From positions 1-64,000 of the forward strand of contig BOKO01000023.1 in assembly GCA_016861025.1 (NCBI GenBank): a stretch of DNA of 64,000 nt. The letters run 5' to 3'. The position numbers and the translations under genes were made by a program. The notes beneath the pieces were generated by a model that made no database searches, was not told the DNA's origin, and worked only from the letters and a program-made list of their open reading frames with translations. Within the stretch, counting starts at the first letter, position 1, and each line of letters begins with the position of its first letter. This DNA is from Chloroflexota bacterium. GTDB lineage: Bacteria > Chloroflexota > Anaerolineae > Caldilineales > Caldilineaceae. Positions 1 to 14,137 of the stretch are shown in pieces.

Positions 1-13
1 CTCGATGTAGCAT
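1..13 (-). CDS. 5' end of an unidentified gene leaving the left edge
   Basis: Only the first four codons are inside the window. On the minus strand an ATG at 13-11 follows a strong Shine-Dalgarno (AGGAGG, complement of 21-26) by seven bases. It lies downstream of, and on the same strand as, the YhfZ-like regulator ending at 152, so it may belong to the same transcript. No product can be named. Confidence 0.4.
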
Positions 14-151
14 GTCGTTGCCTCCTGGTGTAGACCGGTTTCGCAACTACTATGCTACGGAGGTAGCCGCACTTTGACTACTTCAGGGTGCGGCTTTTCC
101 CACTTTTCGATTTATGACCACGTCTCAGCTAATTACCTCTCAGGCGCTCTT

Positions 152-1150
152 TCAGTAACTTGGCACGCGCATACGCTCGATCACGGCGCGCTGGATCGTG
201 CGCGCAGCACGCACGTCCAGCACCGCCTGCAACAGATTGGCGGCGGCTTTGTTGCCCTGGCTGACGACGATCACCGCTTCGCTCAGCGGCGCCAGCATCG
301 GATCGTCGGCAGCGCGCAGCGGGATGGCGGTGATATCGCTCAGCGCGGCGGGCGTTTCCAGACTTGTCCACACCACGGCGTCGATAGCGCCGGTGGCGAG
401 CAGATCGAGCGCCTGGTCGTACTGGATGTTCACCAGCTCGACGCGCTTGCCGCGACTGATCGTGCGTGAGATGTACGCGTGATCCGCCGAAAGAAAATCG
501 ACGCCAAGCCGCACGCCGTCGAGCTGCGCCGGGTTCAAGTGGCTGCGCAGCAAGAGCACGTGTCCCTCCAGATAACTTTGTTCGCCAAACGTCACGCACG
601 GATCGACGGCAAAACCATGTGCGCCGGCGGTATCGGCGGCGAAACGCGAGACCAGCACCCAATCGATCACGCCGCTGGCAAGCGCCTGCAACCGTTCGGT
701 CGAGCCGCGCATGAAGCGCAACGCCAGGCTGGTCTCGGCGTCAGCGAACTGCGCCTGTAACGCCGTCGCCAGTCCCTCGACATGGCGGAGATAGGGCAGC
801 GGCATGGCGCCGATCATGGGGCGGTGCTGGCTGATCTGCCACAATCGCGGATAGTTGACTTCAGCGACGTAGGTGCCCAACCGCCCGCGCGCTTCCAGCC
901 GCGCGGCGGCGACATCCTGCAGAAAGTCGAGCGCGCTCTGCACCGTGCCTGCGCCCGCCTGGAACAGATCGGCGTATTCCTGCACCGGCAGCAGACGGTC
1001 GCCCGGCGCCGCTTCCAACAGCGTGCGCGCCAATGCCATCACAATCTGACCGTGCTTTGTCAATAAACCTTGCGTGGTCGCCTGTTCTGTGCGCATCATG
1101 TCGGCGCCCGTCATCATCCTTGCGTTGTGGGGCGAGGGGCGAGACGCCAC
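152..1150 (-). CDS. YhfZ-like GntR-type transcriptional regulator
   Basis: Predicted DNA-binding regulator with an N-terminal winged-helix region (about residues 30-95) and a C-terminal periplasmic-binding-protein-like effector domain. The sequence matches my memory of the E. coli YhfZ family: an AMPLPY motif followed by EGLA and AQF, an RGS...SGV...VVSR-like block, an IDAVVW stretch and a PSY C-terminus. Up to 332 residues if the first ATG is used; ATGs at 1117 or 1096 are equally plausible, since no start has a strong ribosome site. It is transcribed away from the FAD-oxidoreductase operon that starts at 1573, the usual arrangement for a local regulator. E. coli yhfZ sits beside the phosphotriesterase homology gene php, and a phosphotriesterase-like gene lies at 8237 here, so the pairing may be conserved. 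The effector is unknown. Confidence 0.8.
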   Translation of the reverse strand: MASRPSPHNARMMTGADMMRTEQATTQGLLTKHGQIVMALARTLLEAAPGDRLLPVQEYADLFQAGAGTVQSALDFLQDVAAARLEARGRLGTYVAEVNYPRLWQISQHRPMIGAMPLPYLRHVEGLATALQAQFADAETSLALRFMRGSTERLQALASGVIDWVLVSRFAADTAGAHGFAVDPCVTFGEQSYLEGHVLLLRSHLNPAQLDGVRLGVDFLSADHAYISRTISRGKRVELVNIQYDQALDLLATGAIDAVVWTSLETPAALSDITAIPLRAADDPMLAPLSEAVIVVSQGNKAAANLLQAVLDVRAARTIQRAVIERMRVPSY

Positions 1151-1355
1151 TGCCTGGTTTTGATGCTCGTTGCACCTTTAACAGAGCTATGACACAACCC
1201 TAAAATTTATTCACAGTATCGAATAAAACTTTGTGCAAAGTAGCGTAGCACGGCACCAAATAAATGTCAATAGAGAGGAGAATTGTGGCTTGCACAGGCT
1301 GACAGCCAACCATTCAATCAAGAATTTGTATTTTTGTGGAAGTATATACTCCAGC

Positions 1356-1374
1356 CTGTGGTCGCCTACCACAG
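1356..1374. promoter_or_regulatory. Inverted repeat in the divergent regulatory region
   Basis: CTGTGGT and ACCACAG form a perfect 7-bp inverted repeat around a five-base loop. It lies in the 420-bp gap between the YhfZ-like regulator and the FAD-oxidoreductase gene, about 150 bp upstream of the consensus promoter at 1504. It could be an operator; this is inference from position and symmetry only. I see no small gene in the rest of the gap. Confidence 0.3.
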
Positions 1375-1503
1375 CCAAGATGCATGGAAACGATGGTCGT
1401 GATCTACGGTTGGCGGCGCCCTCCATCTCGACAAAGCAACCAAATCCGCTGTTTCCACGAATCCGTTGTAGCGCTCGCCCGCAAAGTTTATCGAAAACCG
1501 CAA

Positions 1504-1532
1504 TTGACAAACGTCTGTCCCTCCGTTACACT
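1504..1532 (+). promoter_or_regulatory. Sigma-70-type promoter for the FAD-oxidoreductase operon
   Basis: TTGACA at 1504-1509 and TACACT at 1527-1532 are separated by exactly 17 bp. The predicted start near 1539 leaves a leader of about 33 bases before the ATG at 1573, which carries TGAGGA as ribosome site. Confidence 0.65.
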
Positions 1533-1572
1533 ATCATTCAATTTCTCGAACAAAATAAATTGAGGATTTTCC

Positions 1573-2861
1573 ATGCACCTACCCGTCTTCGACAGTGCAG
1601 ATGTAGTCGTACTTGGCGCCGGTTCGGCGGGCTGCACTGCTGCGATTGCCGCAGCTCGCGCTGGCGCCGACACGCTGTTGGTCGAGCGTTACGGCTTCCT
1701 GGGCGGCGCCTCGACGATGGTGCTCGATAGCTTCTACGGCTTCTACATCCCTGGCAACGATGCGCGCCGCGTCGTCGGCGGCATCCCGTGGGAGATCGTG
1801 GAGCGGCTGCGGCGCTACGGCATGGTGGTCGAACGCCCTAGCAGCTACGGCGCCGGGCAAGCCGTCACCTACGATCCGCCCACGCTGCAGGTGGTGTGGG
1901 AACAGACGGCGCTCGAGGCGGGCGTGCGGCTGCGGCTGCACACCTTCTGCCTCGACGTACAAAAGGAAGGCGACCGCGTCACCGGCATCGTGGTGGGCGG
2001 CAAAAGCGGCATGGGGCTGATCACCGGCAAGGTCTTTGTCGATACGTCGGGCGACGCCGACCTCTGTTTTCGCGCCGGTGCGCCCTTTCAACCTGCCGGT
2101 GAGGACGGCCCGGCGCAGTCGTTGACCACCACCTTCCGTCTCGGCAACGTCGATGAAGAGCGGGCATTGAAAGTCAAGCGCGCCGACCTGGTGCGGATGA
2201 TGAAAGAAGCCAACCTCAGCGGCGAATACCGCCTGCCGCGCGAGGAGGGCAGCGTTCACCGCACGCCGCTGCGCGGGGTCGTCGCCACCAACATGACGCG
2301 CGTCGCCTACGTCGATGGCACGGATCCGGTCGAGCTGACCAAAGCCGAGGTGGAAGGGCGCAAACAGGCGATGGAATATGTGCGCTTTCTGCGCGAGCGC
2401 ATCCCCGGCTACGAGCAGGCGTATCTGATCAACTTCAGCACGCAGATCGGCATCCGCGAGACGCGCCGCGTCTACGGCGACTATCGCCTGACGCGCGAGG
2501 ATGTGCTCAGCGCCCGTCACTTTCCCGACGCCATCGCCCAGTGCGGCGCGCCCATCGAAGACCACCATCCCGGCAGCGACACGCGCTGGGAGTATTTGCC
2601 CACCGGCGCCACCTACGACATCCCGCTGCGCAGCCTGCTCCCGCAGACGGTCGCCAACGTGCTGATGGCCGGGCGCTGTCTCTCGGCGACGCACGACGCC
2701 CACGCCTCGGTGCGCAGCATGGGACAGTGCATGGCAATGGGGCAGGCGGCGGGCACGGCGGCGGCGCTGGCGCTGCAAGTCGACAACAGCGTGCGCGGCG
2801 TCTCCGTGCCACACTTGCAGCAGCAGTTGCGCAGCGCTGGCGCACTCTTTTCCGGCGCAGG

Positions 2862-2865
<4 letters not shown>
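1573..2865 (+). CDS. FAD-dependent oxidoreductase (FAD_oxidored-type)
   Basis: Soluble flavoprotein of 430 residues. The N-terminus carries a dinucleotide-binding fold with a GAGSAG motif at residues 15-20 and the acidic end of the second strand at E38, followed by GFLGGAS, typical of the FAD-dependent oxidoreductase/fumarate-reductase-like family near PF12831. The C-terminal GRCLSATHDAH and SVRSMGQCMAMGQAAG blocks are the second FAD-contacting region of that family. The substrate is unknown. It is first in a run of co-directional genes for carbohydrate-like metabolism, has its own consensus promoter, and its stop overlaps the GTG of the ROK kinase, so the two are probably translationally coupled. 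Start at 1573 chosen for the TGAGGA ribosome site. Confidence 0.82.
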
Positions 2866-3839
<974 letters not shown>

Positions 3840-3939
3840 CGTCGGTGCGGTTTTCAACCGCACGATCTCGACCGGAAAAGAAGCAAGAAGTGCGGTTGAG
3901 AATCGCACCTACACGTACATCCGTGTTCTGGAGGAAACA

Positions 3940-5091
3940 ATGGCAGCAACCCAGGCAGATCAACCCAAGACGCAGGTGCAGGCCGACGCCTACGCCGGCG
4001 CGGTGGGCAGCGTACAGGCGACATTGCCCGCGCCCGACCTGCCCTATCGCCCGCGCAATCCGCAGCGCTATCGACCTGCCATCGGGCTGATCGGCTGTGG
4101 CGGCATCACGGCGCACCACCTGACCGCGTATCGCGCAGCGGGTTACAACGTGGTGGCGCTGTGTGACCGCAATCGGGAGCGCGCCGAGGAGCGACGCGCG
4201 ACCTTCTATCCCGACGCCGCCGTCTACACCGACTATCGCGATCTCTTGCGCCGCGACGATGTCGAAGTGGTGGACATCGCCACTCATCCACCCGAACGCG
4301 TGGCGCTGATCGAGGCGGCGTTGGCGGCGCGCAAACATATCTTGAGCCAGAAACCGTTTGTGATCGACCTCGACGTCGGCGAATGGCTGTGCGAGCTGGC
4401 GGCAAAACAGGGCGTGCAACTTGCCGTCAACCAGAATGGACGCTGGGCGCCGCACGTCGCCTACCTGCGGCTGGCGGTGGCCGCCGGACTGTTGGGCGAG
4501 CTGACCAGCGCCGATCTCTCCGTACACTGGGATCACTCGTGGGTCGTGGGCACACCGTTCGACGAGATCGACGATCTGGTGCTCTATGATTTTGCGATCC
4601 ACTGGTTCGACATGCTGACCTGCTATTTTGGCGCCGAGCAGCCGCAGCAGGTCTTCGCCGCCGTCAAGCGCACACGCAGCCAGCGTCCGCGTCCGCCCAT
4701 GCTTGCCCACGTGCTCGTCGATTATCCGGCGGCGCAGGCGACGCTCAGCTTCAACGCAACGACGGCGGTGGGGCATCACGACCGTACCTTCCTGGTTGGA
4801 ACAAAGGCGACAGCGCTGAGCAGCGGGCCAGGCTTGCAGGAGCAGACAGTGCAGCTGATCACCGCCGAGGGCGTCGCCACGCCGCGGCTTGCGGGGCAGT
4901 GGTTCCCGGACGGCTTCCACGGCGCCATGGGCGAACTGCTCTGCGCCATCGAGGAAGGACGCACACCCTTCAACAACGCCGTCGACAACCTGCGCAGCCT
5001 GGCGCTCGCCTTCGCCGCCATCGGCAGCGCCCGCAACAACCAGCCCAAGCGTCCCGGCGAAGTGCGGCGTCTGCCCGGCGTCAACGCATGA
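3940..5091 (+). CDS. Gfo/Idh/MocA-family oxidoreductase
   Basis: NAD(P)-dependent sugar dehydrogenase-like protein of 383 residues. After a 45-residue N-terminal extension a Rossmann motif GCGGI (52-56) is followed by the family sequence ending QKPF, whose Lys138 takes the place of the EKP catalytic/cofactor lysine. The C-terminal half has the alpha/beta dimerisation domain (NQNGRWAPH, then FAIHWFDM with the active-site histidine). The start at 3940 is set by GGAGGAA at 3930-3936; the 100 bases before it back to the ROK stop hold a direct repeat of a GTGCGGTT motif but no gene. It is followed by a second, related gene at 5170 with a nonsense codon, so this is the intact member of the pair. 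Confidence 0.88.
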   Translation: MAATQADQPKTQVQADAYAGAVGSVQATLPAPDLPYRPRNPQRYRPAIGLIGCGGITAHHLTAYRAAGYNVVALCDRNRERAEERRATFYPDAAVYTDYRDLLRRDDVEVVDIATHPPERVALIEAALAARKHILSQKPFVIDLDVGEWLCELAAKQGVQLAVNQNGRWAPHVAYLRLAVAAGLLGELTSADLSVHWDHSWVVGTPFDEIDDLVLYDFAIHWFDMLTCYFGAEQPQQVFAAVKRTRSQRPRPPMLAHVLVDYPAAQATLSFNATTAVGHHDRTFLVGTKATALSSGPGLQEQTVQLITAEGVATPRLAGQWFPDGFHGAMGELLCAIEEGRTPFNNAVDNLRSLALAFAAIGSARNNQPKRPGEVRRLPGVNA

Positions 5092-5105
5092 AAAGAGCGA
5101 GTCAA

Positions 5106-5142
5106 GCACGCAGCACGCAGCACGCAACACGAAGCACGCAAC
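5106..5142. repeat. Heptad repeat array, CACGCAA type
   Basis: Five successive copies of a 7-bp unit, CACGCAG, CACGCAG, CACGCAA, CACGAAG, CACGCAA, between the two Gfo/Idh genes. Single-orientation member of the repeat family found throughout the window. Confidence 0.85.
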
Positions 5143-5169
5143 CCTTACCATTCTGACAAGGAGACTGAT

Positions 5170-6246
5170 ATGTCGAAACTCAAAGTCGTCGGCATCAACT
5201 TCGACCACATGCACATGGGCGATCTGCTGCGTATGGCGCACGAGCATCCTGACGTGGAGATCGCCGGCATCTGCGACGAACAGCCGGAGCGGATGGTCGC
5301 CGCCGCGCGCAACTTCGCCATCCCCGCCGAGCGCATCTTCACCGACTATCGCCGGTGCCTGGAGACAACGTAGCCCGATTTCGTCATCCTCTGTCCGGCG
5401 ACCGCTACCCACGGCCTGTGGGTCGAACGCGTGGCGCCTTTCGACGTGCATATCCTGGTCGAAAAGCCCTTCGCCGCGTCGCTGGCGGAAGCCGACCGCA
5501 TGATCGCGGCGGTGGCGGCGACGGGCAAGCAGATGGTCATCAACTGGCCCCTGGCCTGGTATCCGCCGCACGTCACCAGCAAACGGCTGATCGATGAAGG
5601 CGTGATCGGTCAGGTGATCGAGGTGCATTACTACGACGGCAATCGCGGTCCCCTCTATCATGTGGCGGACAAAGTCGAGGTGACGCCGGAGACGGCGGCC
5701 GCGCGCAAAGCCGAGAGCTGGTTCTACCGTCGCGATCAGGGCGGCGGCTCGCTGCTTGACTATCTCGGTTACGGCGTGACGCTGGGGACATGGTATCACG
5801 GCGGCGATAAACCGATCGAGGTGATGACGATGGTCGATGAACCGCCCGGTCTCGAAGTCGACGAGCACAGCATCACGCTGGCGCGCTACGCCAAGGGCTT
5901 GTCCAAGTTCGAGACGCGCTGGGGCACCTTCACCGACCCGTGGACGCACCAGCCGCAGCCCAAGTGCGGCTTTGTGATCGTGGGCACGGAGGGGACGATC
6001 AGTTCTTACGACTACGAGACGACGCTCCGCGTGCAGACCCGCGCCAACCCGGCCGGCGAGGTGATGCCCGTAGACGTGCTGCAGCCGCCCTTCCAGAACC
6101 CGATCCAGAACTTCGTACACAGCCTGCAGACCGGCGCGCCCGTGCATGGCCCGCTCTCACCGGCGATCTGCCGCATCGGTCAGCAGATCGTCGACACCGC
6201 CGTGCTCAGCGCGCGCGAACGCCGCGCCGTGCCGTTGATTGAATGA
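5170..6246 (+). pseudogene. Gfo/Idh/MocA-family oxidoreductase interrupted by an in-frame TAG
   Basis: The reading frame from the ATG at 5170 (ribosome site AAGGAGA) runs 67 codons, meets TAG at 5371-5373, and continues in the same frame without another stop to 6246. The joined product would be about 358 residues, normal for the family, with the N-terminal Rossmann part before the stop and the VEKPF motif plus dimerisation domain after it. The sequence around the stop (LETT, stop, PDFVILCPA) is collinear with family members that usually have Lys or Gln there, so one substitution from AAG or CAG explains it. Either a recent nonsense mutation or a sequencing error. If real, the downstream ATG at 5431 lies beyond the cofactor site and would not give an active enzyme. 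Confidence 0.8.
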
Positions 6247-6296
6247 AGTGGCGAGGGGCGAGGATGGCACGCGGACGACGCGGATCGGGCGGATAA

Positions 6297-6387
6297 AGAG
6301 GGCTACAACAGATTCGGACAGGAACGGATTTCGATTCTCGTCCCGATGACGAATCCGTTCCCGCCTGCATCCGCTGTAGCCCTCTGG
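6297..6387. repeat. Imperfect long inverted repeat
   Basis: The arm AGAGGGCTACA...GGAACGGATT (about 6297-6331) pairs imperfectly with the reverse complement of the arm ending GTAGCCCTCT (to 6387). It sits between the interrupted Gfo/Idh gene and the SIS gene, next to a second hairpin at 6424, in a 270-bp gap without any gene. Confidence 0.6.
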
Positions 6388-6423
6388 CAACACAACGAAT
6401 GAAAGCCTCTCGGACAAAATTCT

Positions 6424-6493
6424 CTGCGAAATCTGCGCAATCTGCGGATCAATAGAGAATTCCTGTGATCCGCAGATTGCGCAGATTATGCAG
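6424..6493. repeat. 28-bp stem hairpin upstream of the SIS gene
   Basis: Arms 6424-6451 and 6466-6493 are reverse complements at 26 of 28 positions around a 14-base loop. The arms contain two direct copies of AATCTGCG, so the element has the same build (short repeats in inverted pairs) as the heptad elements. No T-run follows, so it is not a classic terminator. Confidence 0.75.
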
Positions 6494-6516
6494 AACACGC
6501 AAGGATTGATGATTTC

Positions 6517-7334
<818 letters not shown>

Positions 7335-7338
<4 letters not shown>

Positions 7339-8102
7339 CGCGACTGGCGGAGAAGGTCATCCTCGTCACCGGCGCGGCCAGCGGCATCGGGCGGGCGGCG
7401 GCGCTGCGCTGTGCGGCGGAAGGGGCGCGCGTCGTGATCTTCGACATCGCCGCCGACGCGCTGGCGGAGACCGCCGCCGCGATCGGCGAGGAACGGGTGC
7501 TGCCGGTGGTGGTGGATGTGACGCAGCCGGTTGCGGTGGAAGCTGCCGTAGCGCAAGCCGTTGAGCATTGGGGGCGGCTGGACGGCGTTTTCAACGTCGC
7601 CGGGGGTAGCGGGCGGTGGCGTGGCGATGGACCGGTCGATCAATGCACGGTGGAGGGGTGGCATTGGACGCTCGACCTCAACCTGACCAGCGTCTTTTTG
7701 GTCTGCAAGTACGCCACGCCTGCACTGCTTGCCAGCCGCGGCGCCATCGTCAACCTGGCGTCGGTGTTGGGGCTGGTCGGCGGCGACGCCGATTTTGCCA
7801 CGCACGCCTACGCCGCCAGCAAAGCCGGGGTGATCGGTCTCTCGCGGGCGATGGCGGCGTACTACGCGCCGGCGAGATTGCGCGTCAACGTGATTGCGCC
7901 CGGGCTGATCGCCACGCCGATGAGCCAGCGTGCGCAGCAAGACCCAGCGATCCTGGCGCGGCTGCCGCAGCTTCAGCCGCTCACCGGCGCAATGGGGACG
8001 CCGGAAGACGTGGCCGCCGCCGCCGTCTATCTGCTCTCGGACGAGGCCCGCTTTGTCACCGGCGCCGTGCTGACGGTGGATGGCGGGTGGACGGTGAGAT
8101 GA
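7335..8102 (+). CDS. Short-chain dehydrogenase/reductase (SDR)
   Basis: Classical NAD(P)-dependent SDR, 255 residues. The cofactor motif is TGAASGIG (about 12-19), the structural NVAG motif follows, and the catalytic Ser (NLASV) and Tyr/Lys (HAYAASKAG, a YxxxK) are present; PGLIATPM and a C-terminal GAVLTVDGGW complete the family pattern. The ATG at 7335 overlaps the stop of the SIS gene (ATGA); a longer in-frame extension upstream is only the SIS gene read in another frame. It likely oxidises or reduces a sugar or polyol intermediate of this operon. Substrate not determinable. Confidence 0.88.
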
Positions 8103-8219
8103 GGGGCGAGTTGCGAGGGGCGAGTTGCGAGTTGCGAGGGGCGAGAGATGTCGTCGTGCTGAAGCAAGTGAGTGAGGATGAACGGCAGAACCGCCCCTCG
8201 CCCCTCGCCCCTCGCAACT
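8101..8219. repeat. Paired inverted heptad arrays, GAGGGGC/GAGTTGC type
   Basis: The left array at 8101-8147 reads as 7-bp units GAGGGGC and GAGTTGC; the right array at 8191-8219 holds the reverse complement (CGCCCCT three times, then CGCAACT). The two can fold into a long stem around a loop of about 44 bases, between the SDR stop and the phosphotriesterase-like start. Confidence 0.85.
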
Positions 8220-8236
8220 GATAGGGATCAAGAATT

Positions 8237-9163
8237 ATGGGCAAGATTCGTACAGTTTTGGGTGACATCGAACCGGCGGCGCTGGGCGTCACGTACATGC
8301 ATGAACATGTCATCACCCATCCGCCCGCCAGCGTGACCGACCGCGACCTGGCGATGGAGAGCATCGCGGCGGCGACGCGCGAGCTGAGCCACTTTCACCT
8401 GGCCGGCGGGCGTGCGCTCGTGGAGATGACCCCACGCGACTATGGCCGCGATCCGCTGGCGCTGCGCGCGATTGCGGCGGCGACCGGCGTGCATATCATC
8501 TGCACAACCGGTTGGCTCAAGGACAAATTCTGCCGTCCGTGGGTCGCGGATCGCACGGTCGATGAGCTGGCGGAGGAGATGCTCCGCGAGATCACCGTCG
8601 GCATCGACGACACCGGCGTGCGCGCGGGCGTGATCAAGGCGGCGTCGAGTCTCGACACGATCACGCCCGCTGAGGAGAAAGTCTTTCGCGCGGCGGCGCG
8701 TGCGCATCACGCCACCGGCGCGCTGATCACCACGCACACCGAGAAGGGCACGATGGCGCTGGAGCAGATTGACCTGCTGCGCAGCGAGGGTGTGCGGCCG
8801 CAGCGCATCCTGATCGGTCATCTTGACCACAAGCCGGAACTGGACTACTGGCGGGCGGTGGCAAAGACAGGCGCCAACCTGGGCATCGACCAGATCGGCA
8901 AAGAAAAATATCTCGCCGACAGCCGGCGCATTGAGCTGATCCTGGCGATGGCGGCGGAAGGCTACGCCGCACAGCTCTGTCTGGCGGGCGACCTGGCGCG
9001 CGCCTCGTACTGGCCTGCGTATGGCGACTGGGGCGGCCCTGGGCTGACCTACATCCTGTGGCGCTTTCTGCCGTGGCTGCACGAACGCGGCCTCGATTCC
9101 CAGCAGATTGAGGTGATGATGACTGCAACGCCGGCGCGGTTGTTGCAATTGAACGCCACGTGA
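8237..9163 (+). CDS. Phosphotriesterase-family amidohydrolase-like protein (Php-like)
   Basis: Binuclear-metal hydrolase of the phosphotriesterase family, 308 residues, cytoplasmic. Metal ligands can be picked out: HEH (His22, His24), a lysine in GVIKAASS (Lys134) at the position carboxylated in PTE, His167 in TTHTEKG, His195 in IGHLDH, and Asp252 in LAGDLAR. All are intact, so an active hydrolase is expected. Physiological members usually act as lactonases or phosphodiesterases, not on organophosphates. It ends the sugar-type gene row opposite a YhfZ-like regulator, as php and yhfZ are neighbours in E. coli, which suggests a sugar lactone or phosphosugar ester as substrate. The ribosome site is weak, and a heptad hairpin lies just upstream. 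Confidence 0.85.
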   Translation: MGKIRTVLGDIEPAALGVTYMHEHVITHPPASVTDRDLAMESIAAATRELSHFHLAGGRALVEMTPRDYGRDPLALRAIAAATGVHIICTTGWLKDKFCRPWVADRTVDELAEEMLREITVGIDDTGVRAGVIKAASSLDTITPAEEKVFRAAARAHHATGALITTHTEKGTMALEQIDLLRSEGVRPQRILIGHLDHKPELDYWRAVAKTGANLGIDQIGKEKYLADSRRIELILAMAAEGYAAQLCLAGDLARASYWPAYGDWGGPGLTYILWRFLPWLHERGLDSQQIEVMMTATPARLLQLNAT

Positions 9164-9189
9164 CGTTGATTGCGTGTTTTTTGCACAAG

Positions 9190-9218
9190 ATGACAGAATT
9201 TTGATGCTCTGGTAGACT
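9190..9218 (+). promoter_or_regulatory. Candidate promoter for the ribose-type ABC operon
   Basis: ATGACA at 9190-9195 and TAGACT at 9213-9218, 17 bp apart, with a TGG just before the -10. If used, the leader to the ATG at 9440 would be about 215 bases; I see no recognisable riboswitch in it. Confidence 0.35.
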
Positions 9219-9439
9219 ATCCATGAACTTCGTAGCCTTTTCACAACCATTCGTTTTCGTAGCACGTTCGTCGCAGCCGCCATGTCAAAGTTTCCTCGAA
9301 GCGTCACGCTTCCTGAAGACAAACAATGCGCGTGCCGACGCCCTTTTGTTGAGTCGCATCAAAGCATGTCGGTGGATTGACATCTTGATGTTTGGCTTGC
9401 TGATTTCCACTTTTCACAGACAGACAGGAGGAAAGACCC

Positions 9440-10540
<1,101 letters not shown>

Positions 10541-10551
10541 AGTGAAAGGTG

Positions 10552-10659
10552 GTGCGTGTTACGTATTACGTGTTACGCGGCGCTTCCTCGCCAACTAGCA
10601 AACACGTAACACGCAGCACGTAACACGCACCACGCAACACGCACCACGCACCACGCAAC
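10552..10659. repeat. Paired inverted heptad arrays, CACGCAA type
   Basis: Left arm 10552-10577 (units TGCGTGT, TACGTAT, TACGTGT) is a near reverse complement of part of the right array 10601-10659 (AACACGT, AACACGC, CACCACG and related 7-mers). The element ends only 13 bases before the ATG of the ABC ATPase gene and replaces any Shine-Dalgarno there. Confidence 0.9.
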
Positions 10660-10672
10660 ATCACACACATCC

Positions 10673-12144
<1,472 letters not shown>

Positions 12145-12148
<4 letters not shown>

Positions 12149-13145
12149 CGAATGCTCTTGCTGCAACCCGCACGCACCCGGCGCTGCGCGCACTGCTGCG
12201 CAACAGTTGGGTGTTGGGCGTCTGGCTGCTGCTCGGCGCCCTGTTGCTCTGGTACACGACGCTGATCCCGGTCTTTGGACCATTTCAGATCACGTCGATC
12301 ACCAAGAACAGCCTGCCGCTGGTCTACCTGGCAATCGGCCAGGCGATCATCGTGATTGCGGGCGGCATCGACCTTTCGCTGGGTGCGCTGCTGTTGCTGA
12401 GCAACGTGATCGCGGCGCGCTTCATGGAAGGTCAGCCGGTCGGCGTCGTCGCTGCAATCGGGCTGGCGCTGATTGTGGGCATCGCTCTGCTCAACGCGCT
12501 CACCGGCTACATCATCAACCTCTCCGGCGTGCCCGACATTGTGGTGACGCTGGCGACCAGCTACATCTGGTCGGGGCTGGCGTTGTGGATTCTGCCCTCG
12601 CCGGGCGGCGGCACTGCGCCAGAGATGCGCTGGCTCTTCACCGGCTCGCCGTCGGGCATCGGCGGGTCATATTGGCCCCCGCTGTTGATGATGCTGATTC
12701 CAGGGTTGCTGGTGGCGCTGTGGGCGCGCACGTCGCGACCTGGCTTGACGCTCTACGCCACCGGCAGCAACCGCACCGCGGCGCAACTGGCAGGATTGAA
12801 TGTGCGGCGGGCGAAGATTCTCGCCTACGCCATCGGCGGCGCAATGGCGGCGCTGGCAGGTCTGGCCATGGTCGCTATCACCGGCACGGGCGACCCGCGC
12901 TTTGCCGTCGGCGCCAGTGCGACCCTTAACAGCGTGGCGGCGGTGGTATTGGGCGGCATTGCACTCACCGGCGGCGTCGGCAACGTCTTCGGCGTCGTGG
13001 CGACCGGCGTGACGCTGATCATGCTCAATCCCATCCTGATTGCGATGGGCGTCAATTCCAACAACGCCCAGGTCATCCAGGGCGTCCTGATTGCCGGCGT
13101 GATGATGGTCGGCGGGCTGAGCGCGGTTTTACGGGAGCGACGATC

Positions 13146-13149
<4 letters not shown>
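12145..13149 (+). CDS. Ribose-type ABC transporter permease (1)
   Basis: Inner-membrane permease of 334 residues, RbsC/BPD_transp_2 family. Multiple hydrophobic segments, and the family block AIGQAIIVIAGGIDLSLGAL near residues 70-90 followed by an ATGSNRTAAQLAG loop, which is the cytoplasmic coupling region. Start ATG overlaps the ATPase stop, and its own stop overlaps the next permease gene, so ATPase and both permeases should be made in step. With the permease at 13146 it likely forms a heterodimeric channel. Confidence 0.92.
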
Positions 13150-14135
<986 letters not shown>

Positions 14136-14137
14136 AC

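Noticed and set aside
66..98. Plus-strand terminator (GCCGCAC...GTGCGGC followed by TTTT)
   Set aside because: The stem and T-run fit an intrinsic terminator, but both adjacent genes run on the minus strand, so there is no transcript for it to end within the window.
5371..5373. TAG as a recoded pyrrolysine codon
   Set aside because: No pylT/pylS genes or methylamine methyltransferase context are seen, the protein family does not use pyrrolysine, and a one-base change explains the stop.
9225..9439. Riboswitch in the long leader of the ribose-type binding-protein gene
   Set aside because: I could not find a conserved riboswitch core or terminator/antiterminator pair, and the upstream promoter itself is uncertain.
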